A stretch of 64,000 nt of DNA. It comes from Hanstruepera neustonica (GTDB lineage: Bacteria; Bacteroidota; Bacteroidia; Flavobacteriales; Flavobacteriaceae). This document shows positions 28,398 to 36,600 of the stretch, piece by piece; within the stretch, counting starts at the first letter, position 1; each line of letters opens with the position of its first letter. Below the pieces are notes generated by a model. The model had not been told where the DNA came from. It worked only from the letters and a program-made list of their open reading frames with translations, and did not search any database. Made by a program: the position numbers and the translations under genes. The stretch covers positions 62,001-126,000 of the forward strand of contig NZ_POWF01000004.1 of assembly GCF_002895005.1 (NCBI RefSeq), written 5' to 3'.

Positions 28398-29738
28398 TTA
28401 AGTTATAGGTAATTGTTGTTGCTTTCTAGCATATTGAATAAAAATAAGCACTTTTAGTATTTGAACTACAGTTGTGCAAATAGCAATTCCTAAAATACCA
28501 TAATACTGCATAAAAATATAATCAAGTATAAAATTGAATATCATGGTCCCAAAAGAGACATAGGCCAAAAACGCATTTTTGTTGATGCTTGTTAAAAATC
28601 TAACAATCGCATCACCACAAATGGTAAACGGTATACTGATTAAAAAAATCATTTGAATATTTGCAACAAGTATGGTGTCATCAGCTTTAAAAGCATTGCG
28701 CTCAAAAAGTATAGCAATAATTGGTGTTGAAAAAATGATTAATGGTATCACAATTATAATTAGTGAAATAAACAACACTTTTAAAATGGTCATGAGTTTT
28801 TTAAAAGCCAATTCTCTATTATCATAATTCAAATTAGAAAAGTAGGGTAGTAAAACACTTCCCAAAGCCATGACTATGATAGACGAAAAAAAAGCAGGTA
28901 TTTTCATGCCATAGTTAAGAGCAGCAATAGATCCCACAGCCAGTGTTGCTGCAAAATATTGGTCTGTTACTGGAATTAGTCCAGTTAAAAAACCCGATGA
29001 AACCCTAGCGGGTAATTGATTGAACATCATCTTAACATTCTTATTTTGAAAATCAACCTTTTTCAAATTAATAATTTGTTTGCGCAGGCAAACAATTATA
29101 AGTAATAATAGTTCTAAAGAAGACCCTATTAACATACCAACGGCCAAAACTTTTTCTTGTAGTTCTTCTTTGAAAATTAACAAGCAAACTAGCATCGAAA
29201 TGGATGTTAATATTGGATGAATTGAGGCAAATTTAAATTCGTTATATATATTGAGCATACCTTCCAAAAGAGCACAAAACCCCCAAATAACAATACAAGG
29301 GGCAAGGTAATAGAATTGCGTTTTAACAAGCTGATAGTAATCTTCCGAATGGCCATTAAAAAAGGTTTCTAAAAAAACATCGGTAAATAAGAAGGCTACT
29401 AACGTAAATACTAACCCAGCACCAAGGGTTATTAGAAAACTAGTGGATTGAACCGTTCCTGTATTATCACCTCCTTTTAGTTCAGCTACATAATTTGGTA
29501 TGAAAACGGATTTAAATGCAATTAAAAATACTTGATTGATAAAACCAGGGAGTAGTAATGCAATAAAAAACGTATCTAATAACTCCGATAAACCAATATT
29601 TGACGCAACGACAACTTCCTTGTAGAAACCAAATCCTTTAACTAAAATAGTTATCAATGCTACGGTTGTAATATTGACAACCAAAGAACTTTTAAAGGTT
29701 TTTTGGATGATGGACTTTATGTCGTTAAAATTTATCAA
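28398..29738 (-). CDS. MurJ/MviN-type lipid-linked oligosaccharide flippase (Wzx role)
   Basis: A 446-residue protein with 12-14 membrane helices. Its N-terminus (GFYKEVVVASNIGLSELLDTFF) and later NEFKFASIHPI block match the MurJ/MviN branch of the MOP superfamily and not the classical Wzx branch. It probably flips the undecaprenyl-linked repeat unit to the periplasm. The start is TTG at 29738, immediately after the in-frame stop of the preceding glycosyltransferase gene, and no methionine codon follows for more than 50 residues. Translation is probably by reinitiation or coupling. Confidence 0.88.
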   Translation of the reverse strand: MINFNDIKSIIQKTFKSSLVVNITTVALITILVKGFGFYKEVVVASNIGLSELLDTFFIALLLPGFINQVFLIAFKSVFIPNYVAELKGGDNTGTVQSTSFLITLGAGLVFTLVAFLFTDVFLETFFNGHSEDYYQLVKTQFYYLAPCIVIWGFCALLEGMLNIYNEFKFASIHPILTSISMLVCLLIFKEELQEKVLAVGMLIGSSLELLLLIIVCLRKQIINLKKVDFQNKNVKMMFNQLPARVSSGFLTGLIPVTDQYFAATLAVGSIAALNYGMKIPAFFSSIIVMALGSVLLPYFSNLNYDNRELAFKKLMTILKVLFISLIIIVIPLIIFSTPIIAILFERNAFKADDTILVANIQMIFLISIPFTICGDAIVRFLTSINKNAFLAYVSFGTMIFNFILDYIFMQYYGILGIAICTTVVQILKVLIFIQYARKQQQLPIT

Positions 29739-30704
29739 TTATGAAATGGGTTTTGCAGTGATAAAAACTCTAAAAGGCCAGCAAATGTTAAATAGAGATT
29801 TCAACAAATTACTATTGAGGGCTTTACTGTAATCGCGTCTATTGAAATCTAAATACTTTGATGATAGTAAAAGCAAATAAACTTGCTTGAAAAAAAGAAT
29901 TGGGTTTTTGTAAAAATAGTTTTTATAAAACCAGTTAGCATTGGCTAATGAGTAAATAGCTAATCCAAGAGCATTATTTTTTATTTGCCCTGATGATATG
30001 TTGTTTTCGGTGTCTATGTAGTAAATTCGTAATATCTCATTAAAATAGAGGGTTTTGTAGTTTTCTTTTGAAAACAAATTCCAAATGACACCTTCAGGAA
30101 TATACCCTTTTGCGAATAAAAACTCATTAACTGAAATTCCTTTTAAAACATCTGTTTTGGTAAATCCCCATTTTTCAGACTTAAATCTGTCCATTAGCAT
30201 ATTACCAAATGTCGAACTATAAAATAAATCTGTATCAAATTTTTCTCCAACCAAATTACCAAATTGATCTTGGCACAAACACGTTAAGCTACAAACGGAT
30301 TCTTTTTGGTTATCTGGAATAGCATCATAAGTATTTTTAAATGCCTCTAAAGCATTTTCGGTACATTCGTCATCCGAATCAAAAGTCAAGAAAAACTTCC
30401 CATTTGCCAATTGTACACCTTGCAGCAAGCAGGCCATTTTGTGTTTATTCTCTTTATTGTTGACGTAACGCACTGGAAAATCACATGATTTAATGAGGTC
30501 TTCAATAACGTCATGGGAATTATCGGTGGAGCCATCATTGATAATAAGCAACTCAAAATCTCGATATGTTTGTGCATTCAACGAGTCAAATACACGCTTA
30601 ATGGTATCTGCACGATTGTAAACGGGCGTAAAAACGGTGAAGGTGTAATCATATTGACCGTTTTTCTGTTTGGTGTAAGTTGGTATTAAAGACTTTAAAT
30701 CCAT
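29739..30704 (-). CDS. Glycosyltransferase family 2
   Basis: A 321-residue GT-A enzyme. The N-terminal donor domain has FTVFTPVYNRADTI, IINDGSTDNS and the metal-binding DxD region TFDSDDE near residues 112-118. The C-terminal part is helical and basic without a clear membrane span. It is the only GT2 in a locus otherwise filled by GT4 enzymes, and so probably forms a linkage by inversion. It lies 3 bases downstream of the first gene of the unit. Confidence 0.92.
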   Translation of the reverse strand: MDLKSLIPTYTKQKNGQYDYTFTVFTPVYNRADTIKRVFDSLNAQTYRDFELLIINDGSTDNSHDVIEDLIKSCDFPVRYVNNKENKHKMACLLQGVQLANGKFFLTFDSDDECTENALEAFKNTYDAIPDNQKESVCSLTCLCQDQFGNLVGEKFDTDLFYSSTFGNMLMDRFKSEKWGFTKTDVLKGISVNEFLFAKGYIPEGVIWNLFSKENYKTLYFNEILRIYYIDTENNISSGQIKNNALGLAIYSLANANWFYKNYFYKNPILFFKQVYLLLLSSKYLDFNRRDYSKALNSNLLKSLFNICWPFRVFITAKPIS

Positions 30705-30707
30705 AAA

Positions 30708-31802
30708 TTAATTAAGTAGATTATTTATAATTTTTTGCCATTGTTGGGACACATTTTCAACATTAAATTTATCAATATTATTTTCAGTTGCGATACTAAT
30801 TTTTGATCTTAATTCAGGGTTGGATATTAAAAGTTGTAATTTTTCTTCTAATGCTAATTGATCTTCTGAAGGAATCAAAAGTCCATTGACTGAATCATCA
30901 ATAAGTTCTGATGGGCCAGATGGACAATCAGTTGCAATACAAGGTAAACCAAAAAACATGGCTTCAGTCAGAGCATTTGGAAACCCTTCATATCTTGATG
31001 TAAAAGCAAACAGGCTCGCTTTGTTATAGTATTCTGCAATATTATTGGTATTGCCTACTAACGTAATTTTGCCGTTAAGGTTTAACTCGTTTATTAAGGA
31101 TTTATAATGTTCTTTCTCTTGTCCATCGCCAACAATGACCAACTTCCAATTGTCGGCATTGATGTTAGCAAATGCCTTGATAAGCATCTCTTGGTTTTTT
31201 TGATAATCTAATCTACCAACATTTAAAATAATATTCTCCTTTAAAACTTGCTGGTCACGCTTTTCGACTAAACTAGGGTTTAATGGATTTAAAATTATCT
31301 GTATTTTTTTTGGATTGACAAATTTGGAAAAGTAATCTGCAATATCTTGGGTTTGTACAATTAAATTATCGGCTATTGGGTACAAACGTCTTCTTAATTT
31401 AAACCAAAACTTTGACGTATCAATATATTCTGGATGAACACGTTCACTAATAATGCATGGTATTTTGACTAGGCGTGAGGCAAGTACAGCATAAATGTTA
31501 GGGGTAGTCATAAAGCCTATAATTAAATCAATATTGTGGGTCTTTAATAAACTCACTATTTTTCGAGTAAGTCTAATATGTGTTTTAAATGAATGTTTAA
31601 GGCTATATATAGGCTTGTAGGAATCACCACAAAACACAACCTGAATTCTTGGATCTAAATCAAAAAAAATGGGGCTTTTGTATAGTACCAATATCGTAAC
31701 ATCAAAAAAATCAATTAAATGATTGGAGAGTGTTGCTACAACACGTTCTGCACCTCCCGTTTCTAGGCTTGGTATTAAAAAAGCAATTCTTGGTCTTTGC
31801 AA
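30708..31802 (-). CDS. Glycosyltransferase family 4, first gene of the long minus-strand unit
   Basis: A 364-residue GT-B enzyme with GGAERVV near residues 17-23, LNVGRLDYQKNQE in the donor domain, the E-x7-E stretch EGFPNALTEAMFFG and the following CPSGPSEL. The only reasonable start is TTG at 31802; an in-frame TAA lies two codons upstream and no ATG occurs until well into the first domain. The gene is the first of fourteen or fewer closely packed minus-strand genes (31802 down to 17434), so the promoter should lie in 31803-32233. Confidence 0.88.
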   Translation of the reverse strand: MQRPRIAFLIPSLETGGAERVVATLSNHLIDFFDVTILVLYKSPIFFDLDPRIQVVFCGDSYKPIYSLKHSFKTHIRLTRKIVSLLKTHNIDLIIGFMTTPNIYAVLASRLVKIPCIISERVHPEYIDTSKFWFKLRRRLYPIADNLIVQTQDIADYFSKFVNPKKIQIILNPLNPSLVEKRDQQVLKENIILNVGRLDYQKNQEMLIKAFANINADNWKLVIVGDGQEKEHYKSLINELNLNGKITLVGNTNNIAEYYNKASLFAFTSRYEGFPNALTEAMFFGLPCIATDCPSGPSELIDDSVNGLLIPSEDQLALEEKLQLLISNPELRSKISIATENNIDKFNVENVSQQWQKIINNLLN

Positions 31803-32233
31803 TTGAATTTAAATTTTGATATCAATCAGATTTCAGGTTAAAAGTAGATATTTTTTGTTTCTGCACCTGATTGAAATGATGATATTAGACTAAATACCAT
31901 ATTTAATATATCAAGTGTATTTGTAGCCATTTTTTTGTTAAAATACAACTGTTAACTCTTTTGTTCATAAGGTGTTAATATCTTATTATGTTAAAATATC
32001 TTAATCGAAATCTAAAACTGATATGTAAACGTATATTTGGCAATTCTTTTTTTTCAGAGAATAGCTATAATCAATATTTTAATCGATAAAATGTAATAAA
32101 ACAACTATAAAATGCATGTTTTGTAGTATTTGTTTTACAAAAATGTTGTATTTCATCGAATTTTTACCCTTTAGTATAATTTAAAAAAGACTGAAACTAT
32201 AGTTTAGCACTAATTAATAGCAAATAGCCCCAA
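31803..32233 (+). other. Divergent AT-rich intergenic region between polysaccharide unit and T9SS repeat-protein gene
   Basis: These 431 bases contain no convincing gene on either strand. One full -7 match, TATATTTG at 32032-32039, points rightwards but would give a leader of almost 190 bases for the T9SS gene. On the minus strand I found no perfect TAnnTTTG upstream of the glycosyltransferase. T-rich and A-rich runs dominate. Both promoters must be here, perhaps with variant motifs or regulators. Confidence 0.5.
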
Positions 32234-35200
32234 ATGAAGAATTATTATCTCAAATGGGAATTTCTGAAAATCAGGAATTTCATAATAACCACATGTTTTT
32301 TTTGTGGGATTTTATCGATGAACGGTCAGAATTATCCGACACAAGACCAATTGCCTGACGTACAATATCAAAATTATCAACCTCCTACGGAATCAATGCC
32401 AGAGTATTTAGAGGCTTTTACTGAAGGATTATCTGGAAGTATTATTAGAAGGATTGGTGATCGAAATGTCTTTGGAACGAGTTCCAATAGAATTCGGCAT
32501 AATTATTCAAAAGACCAGACATGGAATTCTGATGAGACTCTTATAAAGTTATCTGGTCATCCAGCAGCTATATTAGATGCTGAAACTTATGAATTTTTAT
32601 ACTGGGCCAATATTCCTGGGTACGGTCGTTGGAGTAATACGCAACCCAATATTATGTATGGAGCGAGTAATAATAACTTCCAATCCTTTGACGTAACAAC
32701 CAATCAGCGAACAACGCTTCGCACGTTTACAGAATATTCCAATGTTGATTTTGGTTATGGTGAAGGTAATCAATCTAACGATGATCGATACGTTGGTTTG
32801 ATTGGACAAAATGGAAGTACAAAAACGGTTTTTGTTTACGATATTCAAAATGATGTTGTTACTGGTTCCATGGTCATTCCAAGTGGTGACCTAGACTGGT
32901 TTTCAGTATCGCAATCTGGCGAGTATGCTGTTTTGTGCTGGAGAACAGATGGTTCTGGTCCCAATCAAGGATTAAAATCATATGATATTAACATGCAGAA
33001 TGAAAGACACCTTGCCGATACAACGCCTCATGGAGATCTTGGGTACGATACCTATGGCAATGAGGTATTTGTGGGTTATGGTGATCAAGCCCAATGGGAT
33101 GCTGGCTATAGTATGTATATGGTTCGTTTAGATGGTGGTGGAATGACTAACTTATTCCCATATATTAATGGACGTGGAATTTGGGGAGGTCATGTGAGCT
33201 GCAGAAATTTAGACAGGCCAGGATGGGCTTATGTAAGTGAACAATGTTGTTCTTCAAATCCAGTTGCTCCAAGAGAAATATTTGCTATAAAATTGGACAA
33301 CTCTGGAATTATTGAGCGATATGCCAAACATCATTCGGCGCCAACAGGGTATTTACATGAAACCCAAGTCGTACCAAACAGAAATGGAACTAAAATGATT
33401 TTTGCAAGTAATTGGAACGATCCTACACAAACCAATCAAACTAGTGCACCAGCTTTTGTTTTGGAATATCCACAAGGTAATGTTGGAATGACAGTCAATG
33501 CTGGTAATGACATTACAATTTGTGAAGGTGAATCTACAAATCTTACAGCTTTTGGAACAGGAGGAAATGATTTTTCTTGGAACACAGGCGAAAATTCACA
33601 AAACATCGAAGTTTCCCCATCGGAAACAACAACGTATACGGTTACTTTGTCGGACAATGAAGGAAACAGTGTAACTGATTCCGTAACGGTAACTGTTAAT
33701 CCTTTACCTGTTGCCAACGCAGGAAACGATGTGACAATCAATGAAGGCGATTCGGTCACGTTAGCGGCTACTGGTGGAAGCAACTATTCTTGGAGCACGA
33801 ATGAAACAACTCAAGAAATTACCGTTAGTCCGACCGTAACAACAACATATACAGTAACTGTCATACAAAATGGTTGTATGTCTGAAGATACTGTCACCGT
33901 AACAGTTATACCGACTCCCATAGAAGCCGATGCAGGCCAGGACGTAATCATTTGTGAGAATGATACTGTGGTACTAACTGCATCAGGAGGATCGAATTAT
34001 GCGTGGAGTAACGGTGAAACGACACAAAGCATAACGGTCAGTCCCAGTGAAACGACAACCTATTCGGTAACGGTAAGTGAAGGTGATGTATCAGATTCAG
34101 ATTCTGTTACGGTAACAGTCAAACCGATACCAGTAGCCAATGCAGGAAATGATGTAACGATAACTGCAGGTGAGAGTACGACCTTAACAGCTACAGGAGG
34201 AGATACTTATCAATGGAACACAGGAGCCACAACACCAAGTATCACAGTCAATCCAAGTGAGACTACAACCTATAGTGTAGTAGTGACCTCAAATGGATGT
34301 ACCAGTAGTGATACGGTAGAGGTGACTGTAGAGCCTAATGTGACCGTAACTGCAAATGCTGGTCAAGATGTGAGTATCTGTGAAAACGACAGCACAACGT
34401 TAACTGCATCCGGTGGTTCTAGTTACCAGTGGAGTACAGGTGCAACGACGCAAAGTATTACAGTAAGTCCAAATAGCACCACAACCTATACGGTAACGGT
34501 AAGTGAAGGTGAAGTATCTGATTCAGATTCTGTGACGGTAACAGTTAACCCGATACCAGTAGCCAATGCAGGAAATGATATAACCATAACTGCAGGTGAG
34601 AGTACAACCTTAACAGCCACAGGAGGTGACACCTATCAATGGAACACAGGAGCCACAACACCAAGTATCACAGTAAATCCAAGTGAGACTACAACCTATA
34701 GTGTAGTAGTATCCTCAAATGGATGTACCAGCAGTGATACAGTAGAGGTGACTGTGGAGCCTAATGTGACCGTAACTGCCAACGCTGGTCAAGATGTGAG
34801 TATCTGTGAAAACGAAAGCACAACATTAACCGCATCCGGAGGATCCAGTTACCAATGGAGTACAGGTGCAACGACGCAAAGTATTACAGTAAGTCCAAAT
34901 AGCACCACAACCTATACGGTAACGGTAAGTGAAGGTGAAGTATCTGATTCAGATTCTGTGACGGTAACAGTTAACCCGATACCAGTAGCCAATGCAGGAA
35001 ATGATATAACCATAACTGCAGGTGAGAGTACAACCTTAACAGCCACAGGAGGTGACACCTATCAATGGAACACAGGAGCCACAACACCAAGTATCACAGT
35101 AAATCCAAGTGAGACTACAACCTATAGTGTAGTAGTATCCTCAAATGGATGTACCAGCAGTGATACAGTAGAGGTGACTGTGGAGCCTAATGTGACCGTA

Positions 35201-36118
35201 ACTGCCAACGCTGGTCAAGATGTGAGTATCTGTGAAAACGAAAGCACAACATTAACCGCATCCGGAGGATCCAGTTACCAATGGAGTACAGGTGCAACGA
35301 CGCAAAGTATTACAGTAAGTCCAAATAGCACAACAACCTATACGGTAACGGTAAGTGAAGGTGATGTATCAGATTCAGATTCTGTTATAGTAACAGTCAA
35401 CCCGATACCAGTAGCCAATGCTGGCAACGATGTAACTATTGAAAATGGAGATTCTGTTGTATTAGAAGCTTCAGGTGGTACAGGGTATGTTTGGAATACT
35501 GGAGAAACATCTTCCAATATTACGGTTAGTCCAACTGAAACAACAACTTATTCAGTAACAGTTTACATGAATGGTTGTTCAAGTACCGATTCGGTTACGG
35601 TTCATGTAATTGAGCCAGTTAATGCTACTGTTAACGATAACAATTTTGAGATTTGTTTTGGAGAAACAACAACTTTAACCGCGTTTGGAGGTACAGAATA
35701 TTATTGGAGTACTGGAGAAACAACGCAAAGTATTGATGTGTCCCCAGAAGATTCTACCACACATTATAGCGTAACGGTTTCTAATGGGATTTCATCAGAA
35801 ACCTTAACAGTGCAAGTAATTGCAACTGATTGTGATAGTACCACTGAAGAAGTAGAAGAAACGGTTTATGATGCATCTATAACCGTTTACCCAAATCCGG
35901 CTAGAAATAATGTTAACATTAAAATAACGGGTTTTACAGGTGTTGCCAGTTTACAACTGTTTGATTTTTCCGGAAGACAACTTATAAACAAAGCTATTCA
36001 ACCCAGTACCAGACCTGTAACGCATAAATTAGATGTTAGTGATTTGCCAAGAGGTATTTATCTTGTAACAATAACTCAAAATGGTGAGTCTTTCTCAAAG
36101 CGATTGATTTTAAAGTAA
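32234..36118 (+). CDS. Large modular T9SS-secreted protein with eleven Ig-like repeats
   Basis: A 1294-residue exported protein. Residues 1-33 form a signal peptide with a long basic n-region. Residues 35-410 look like a beta-propeller (repeated blades such as VFVYDIQNDVV and LKSYDINMQN). Residues 412-1210 hold eleven modules of about 71 residues (AGND/AGQD start, TLTA.GG, W.TG.TT, TTTY.V.V). Residues 1213-1294 are a type A T9SS sorting domain (VYPNPARN at its start, GIYLVTI, final KRLILK). Cysteines alternate: odd modules have one near their start (ICE), even modules one near their end (NGC). It is probably anchored on the cell surface; adhesin-like use is inference. Confidence 0.92.
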   Translation: MKNYYLKWEFLKIRNFIITTCFFCGILSMNGQNYPTQDQLPDVQYQNYQPPTESMPEYLEAFTEGLSGSIIRRIGDRNVFGTSSNRIRHNYSKDQTWNSDETLIKLSGHPAAILDAETYEFLYWANIPGYGRWSNTQPNIMYGASNNNFQSFDVTTNQRTTLRTFTEYSNVDFGYGEGNQSNDDRYVGLIGQNGSTKTVFVYDIQNDVVTGSMVIPSGDLDWFSVSQSGEYAVLCWRTDGSGPNQGLKSYDINMQNERHLADTTPHGDLGYDTYGNEVFVGYGDQAQWDAGYSMYMVRLDGGGMTNLFPYINGRGIWGGHVSCRNLDRPGWAYVSEQCCSSNPVAPREIFAIKLDNSGIIERYAKHHSAPTGYLHETQVVPNRNGTKMIFASNWNDPTQTNQTSAPAFVLEYPQGNVGMTVNAGNDITICEGESTNLTAFGTGGNDFSWNTGENSQNIEVSPSETTTYTVTLSDNEGNSVTDSVTVTVNPLPVANAGNDVTINEGDSVTLAATGGSNYSWSTNETTQEITVSPTVTTTYTVTVIQNGCMSEDTVTVTVIPTPIEADAGQDVIICENDTVVLTASGGSNYAWSNGETTQSITVSPSETTTYSVTVSEGDVSDSDSVTVTVKPIPVANAGNDVTITAGESTTLTATGGDTYQWNTGATTPSITVNPSETTTYSVVVTSNGCTSSDTVEVTVEPNVTVTANAGQDVSICENDSTTLTASGGSSYQWSTGATTQSITVSPNSTTTYTVTVSEGEVSDSDSVTVTVNPIPVANAGNDITITAGESTTLTATGGDTYQWNTGATTPSITVNPSETTTYSVVVSSNGCTSSDTVEVTVEPNVTVTANAGQDVSICENESTTLTASGGSSYQWSTGATTQSITVSPNSTTTYTVTVSEGEVSDSDSVTVTVNPIPVANAGNDITITAGESTTLTATGGDTYQWNTGATTPSITVNPSETTTYSVVVSSNGCTSSDTVEVTVEPNVTVTANAGQDVSICENESTTLTASGGSSYQWSTGATTQSITVSPNSTTTYTVTVSEGDVSDSDSVIVTVNPIPVANAGNDVTIENGDSVVLEASGGTGYVWNTGETSSNITVSPTETTTYSVTVYMNGCSSTDSVTVHVIEPVNATVNDNNFEICFGETTTLTAFGGTEYYWSTGETTQSIDVSPEDSTTHYSVTVSNGISSETLTVQVIATDCDSTTEEVEETVYDASITVYPNPARNNVNIKITGFTGVASLQLFDFSGRQLINKAIQPSTRPVTHKLDVSDLPRGIYLVTITQNGESFSKRLILK
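34075..35352 (+). repeat. 426-bp in-frame tandem repeat (three units) in the T9SS gene
   Basis: Units begin at 34075, 34501 and 34927, each 426 bp or 142 codons, which equals two Ig-like modules. Reading the second and third units side by side I found one difference in 426 bases (C34906 against A35332), a synonymous change. The first unit is more diverged (roughly 30 differences by eye). A partial fourth unit follows at 35353 and begins like the first unit. This pattern indicates recent unequal crossing-over or gene conversion. Confidence 0.95.
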
Positions 36119-36144
36119 ATCAAGCCATTTAGAAATGCTTAACA

Positions 36145-36180
36145 AACAAAAAGACCTGATTATATTCAGGTCTTTTTGTT
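36145..36180 (+). terminator. Bidirectional intrinsic terminator
   Basis: A perfect 15-base inverted repeat (arms 36145-36159 and 36166-36180) with a 6-base loop. A-rich and T-rich ends make it work for both convergent genes, the T9SS gene on the plus strand and the small minus-strand gene ending at 36202. Confidence 0.9.
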
Positions 36181-36201
36181 TATATCAATTAGTCTTATTT
36201 A

Positions 36202-36573
36202 TTATTTCCAGATAATTTCAGTAATGGTCGCAACACTATCACAATTTTCAATTTTTAAATCTAATTTAGAATCGTCGGCAGAGTTCTCTAAATAATAAAT
36301 ACCACATGGTTCTTTACGAGTATCGCTTTCTGCAAAAAGCACATGGGCATATTTTAAAATTTCACGAATTTGTATGGAGTCGATTTGATTTGCGTTAAAT
36401 TCTTGTTGAATATTTTGAGGTATTGCCAATGATTTGTTGTTAATACTCTTCAATACGCGAGCTTCGGGACCATAATCACATGAGACTTTTTTCCCATTTA
36501 AAAAAAAAGCCAAAACAATAAGTCCAATTGAAAACCCACCTAGGTAATAACCAATTCTGTGTAATAATTTCAC
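36202..36573 (-). CDS. DUF4258-like small membrane-anchored protein
   Basis: A 123-residue protein with one N-terminal membrane helix (residues 10-26) and an exported polar domain. It has three cysteines, in VSCDYGPEAR, EPCGIYY and ENCDS, that could form a disulfide. The sequence is reminiscent of a flavobacterial family I recall under DUF4258; its function is unknown. The start is GTG at 36573, the only start codon before the membrane helix. It follows the alanine-dehydrogenase-like gene by 27 bases and is probably its operon partner. Confidence 0.78.
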   Translation of the reverse strand: MKLLHRIGYYLGGFSIGLIVLAFFLNGKKVSCDYGPEARVLKSINNKSLAIPQNIQQEFNANQIDSIQIREILKYAHVLFAESDTRKEPCGIYYLENSADDSKLDLKIENCDSVATITEIIWK

Positions 36574-36600
36574 GTAATGTATTTTGTGTTAAAAACGAGA

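Noticed and set aside
8682-31802. Polysaccharide locus as a recent mobile island
   Set aside because: No transposase, integrase, flanking repeats or tRNA gene seen. Base composition was not computed, so transfer remains possible but unsupported.
34075-35352. Tandem repeats as a CRISPR array
   Set aside because: The repeats are 426 bp, contiguous, in frame and coding; there are no spacers.
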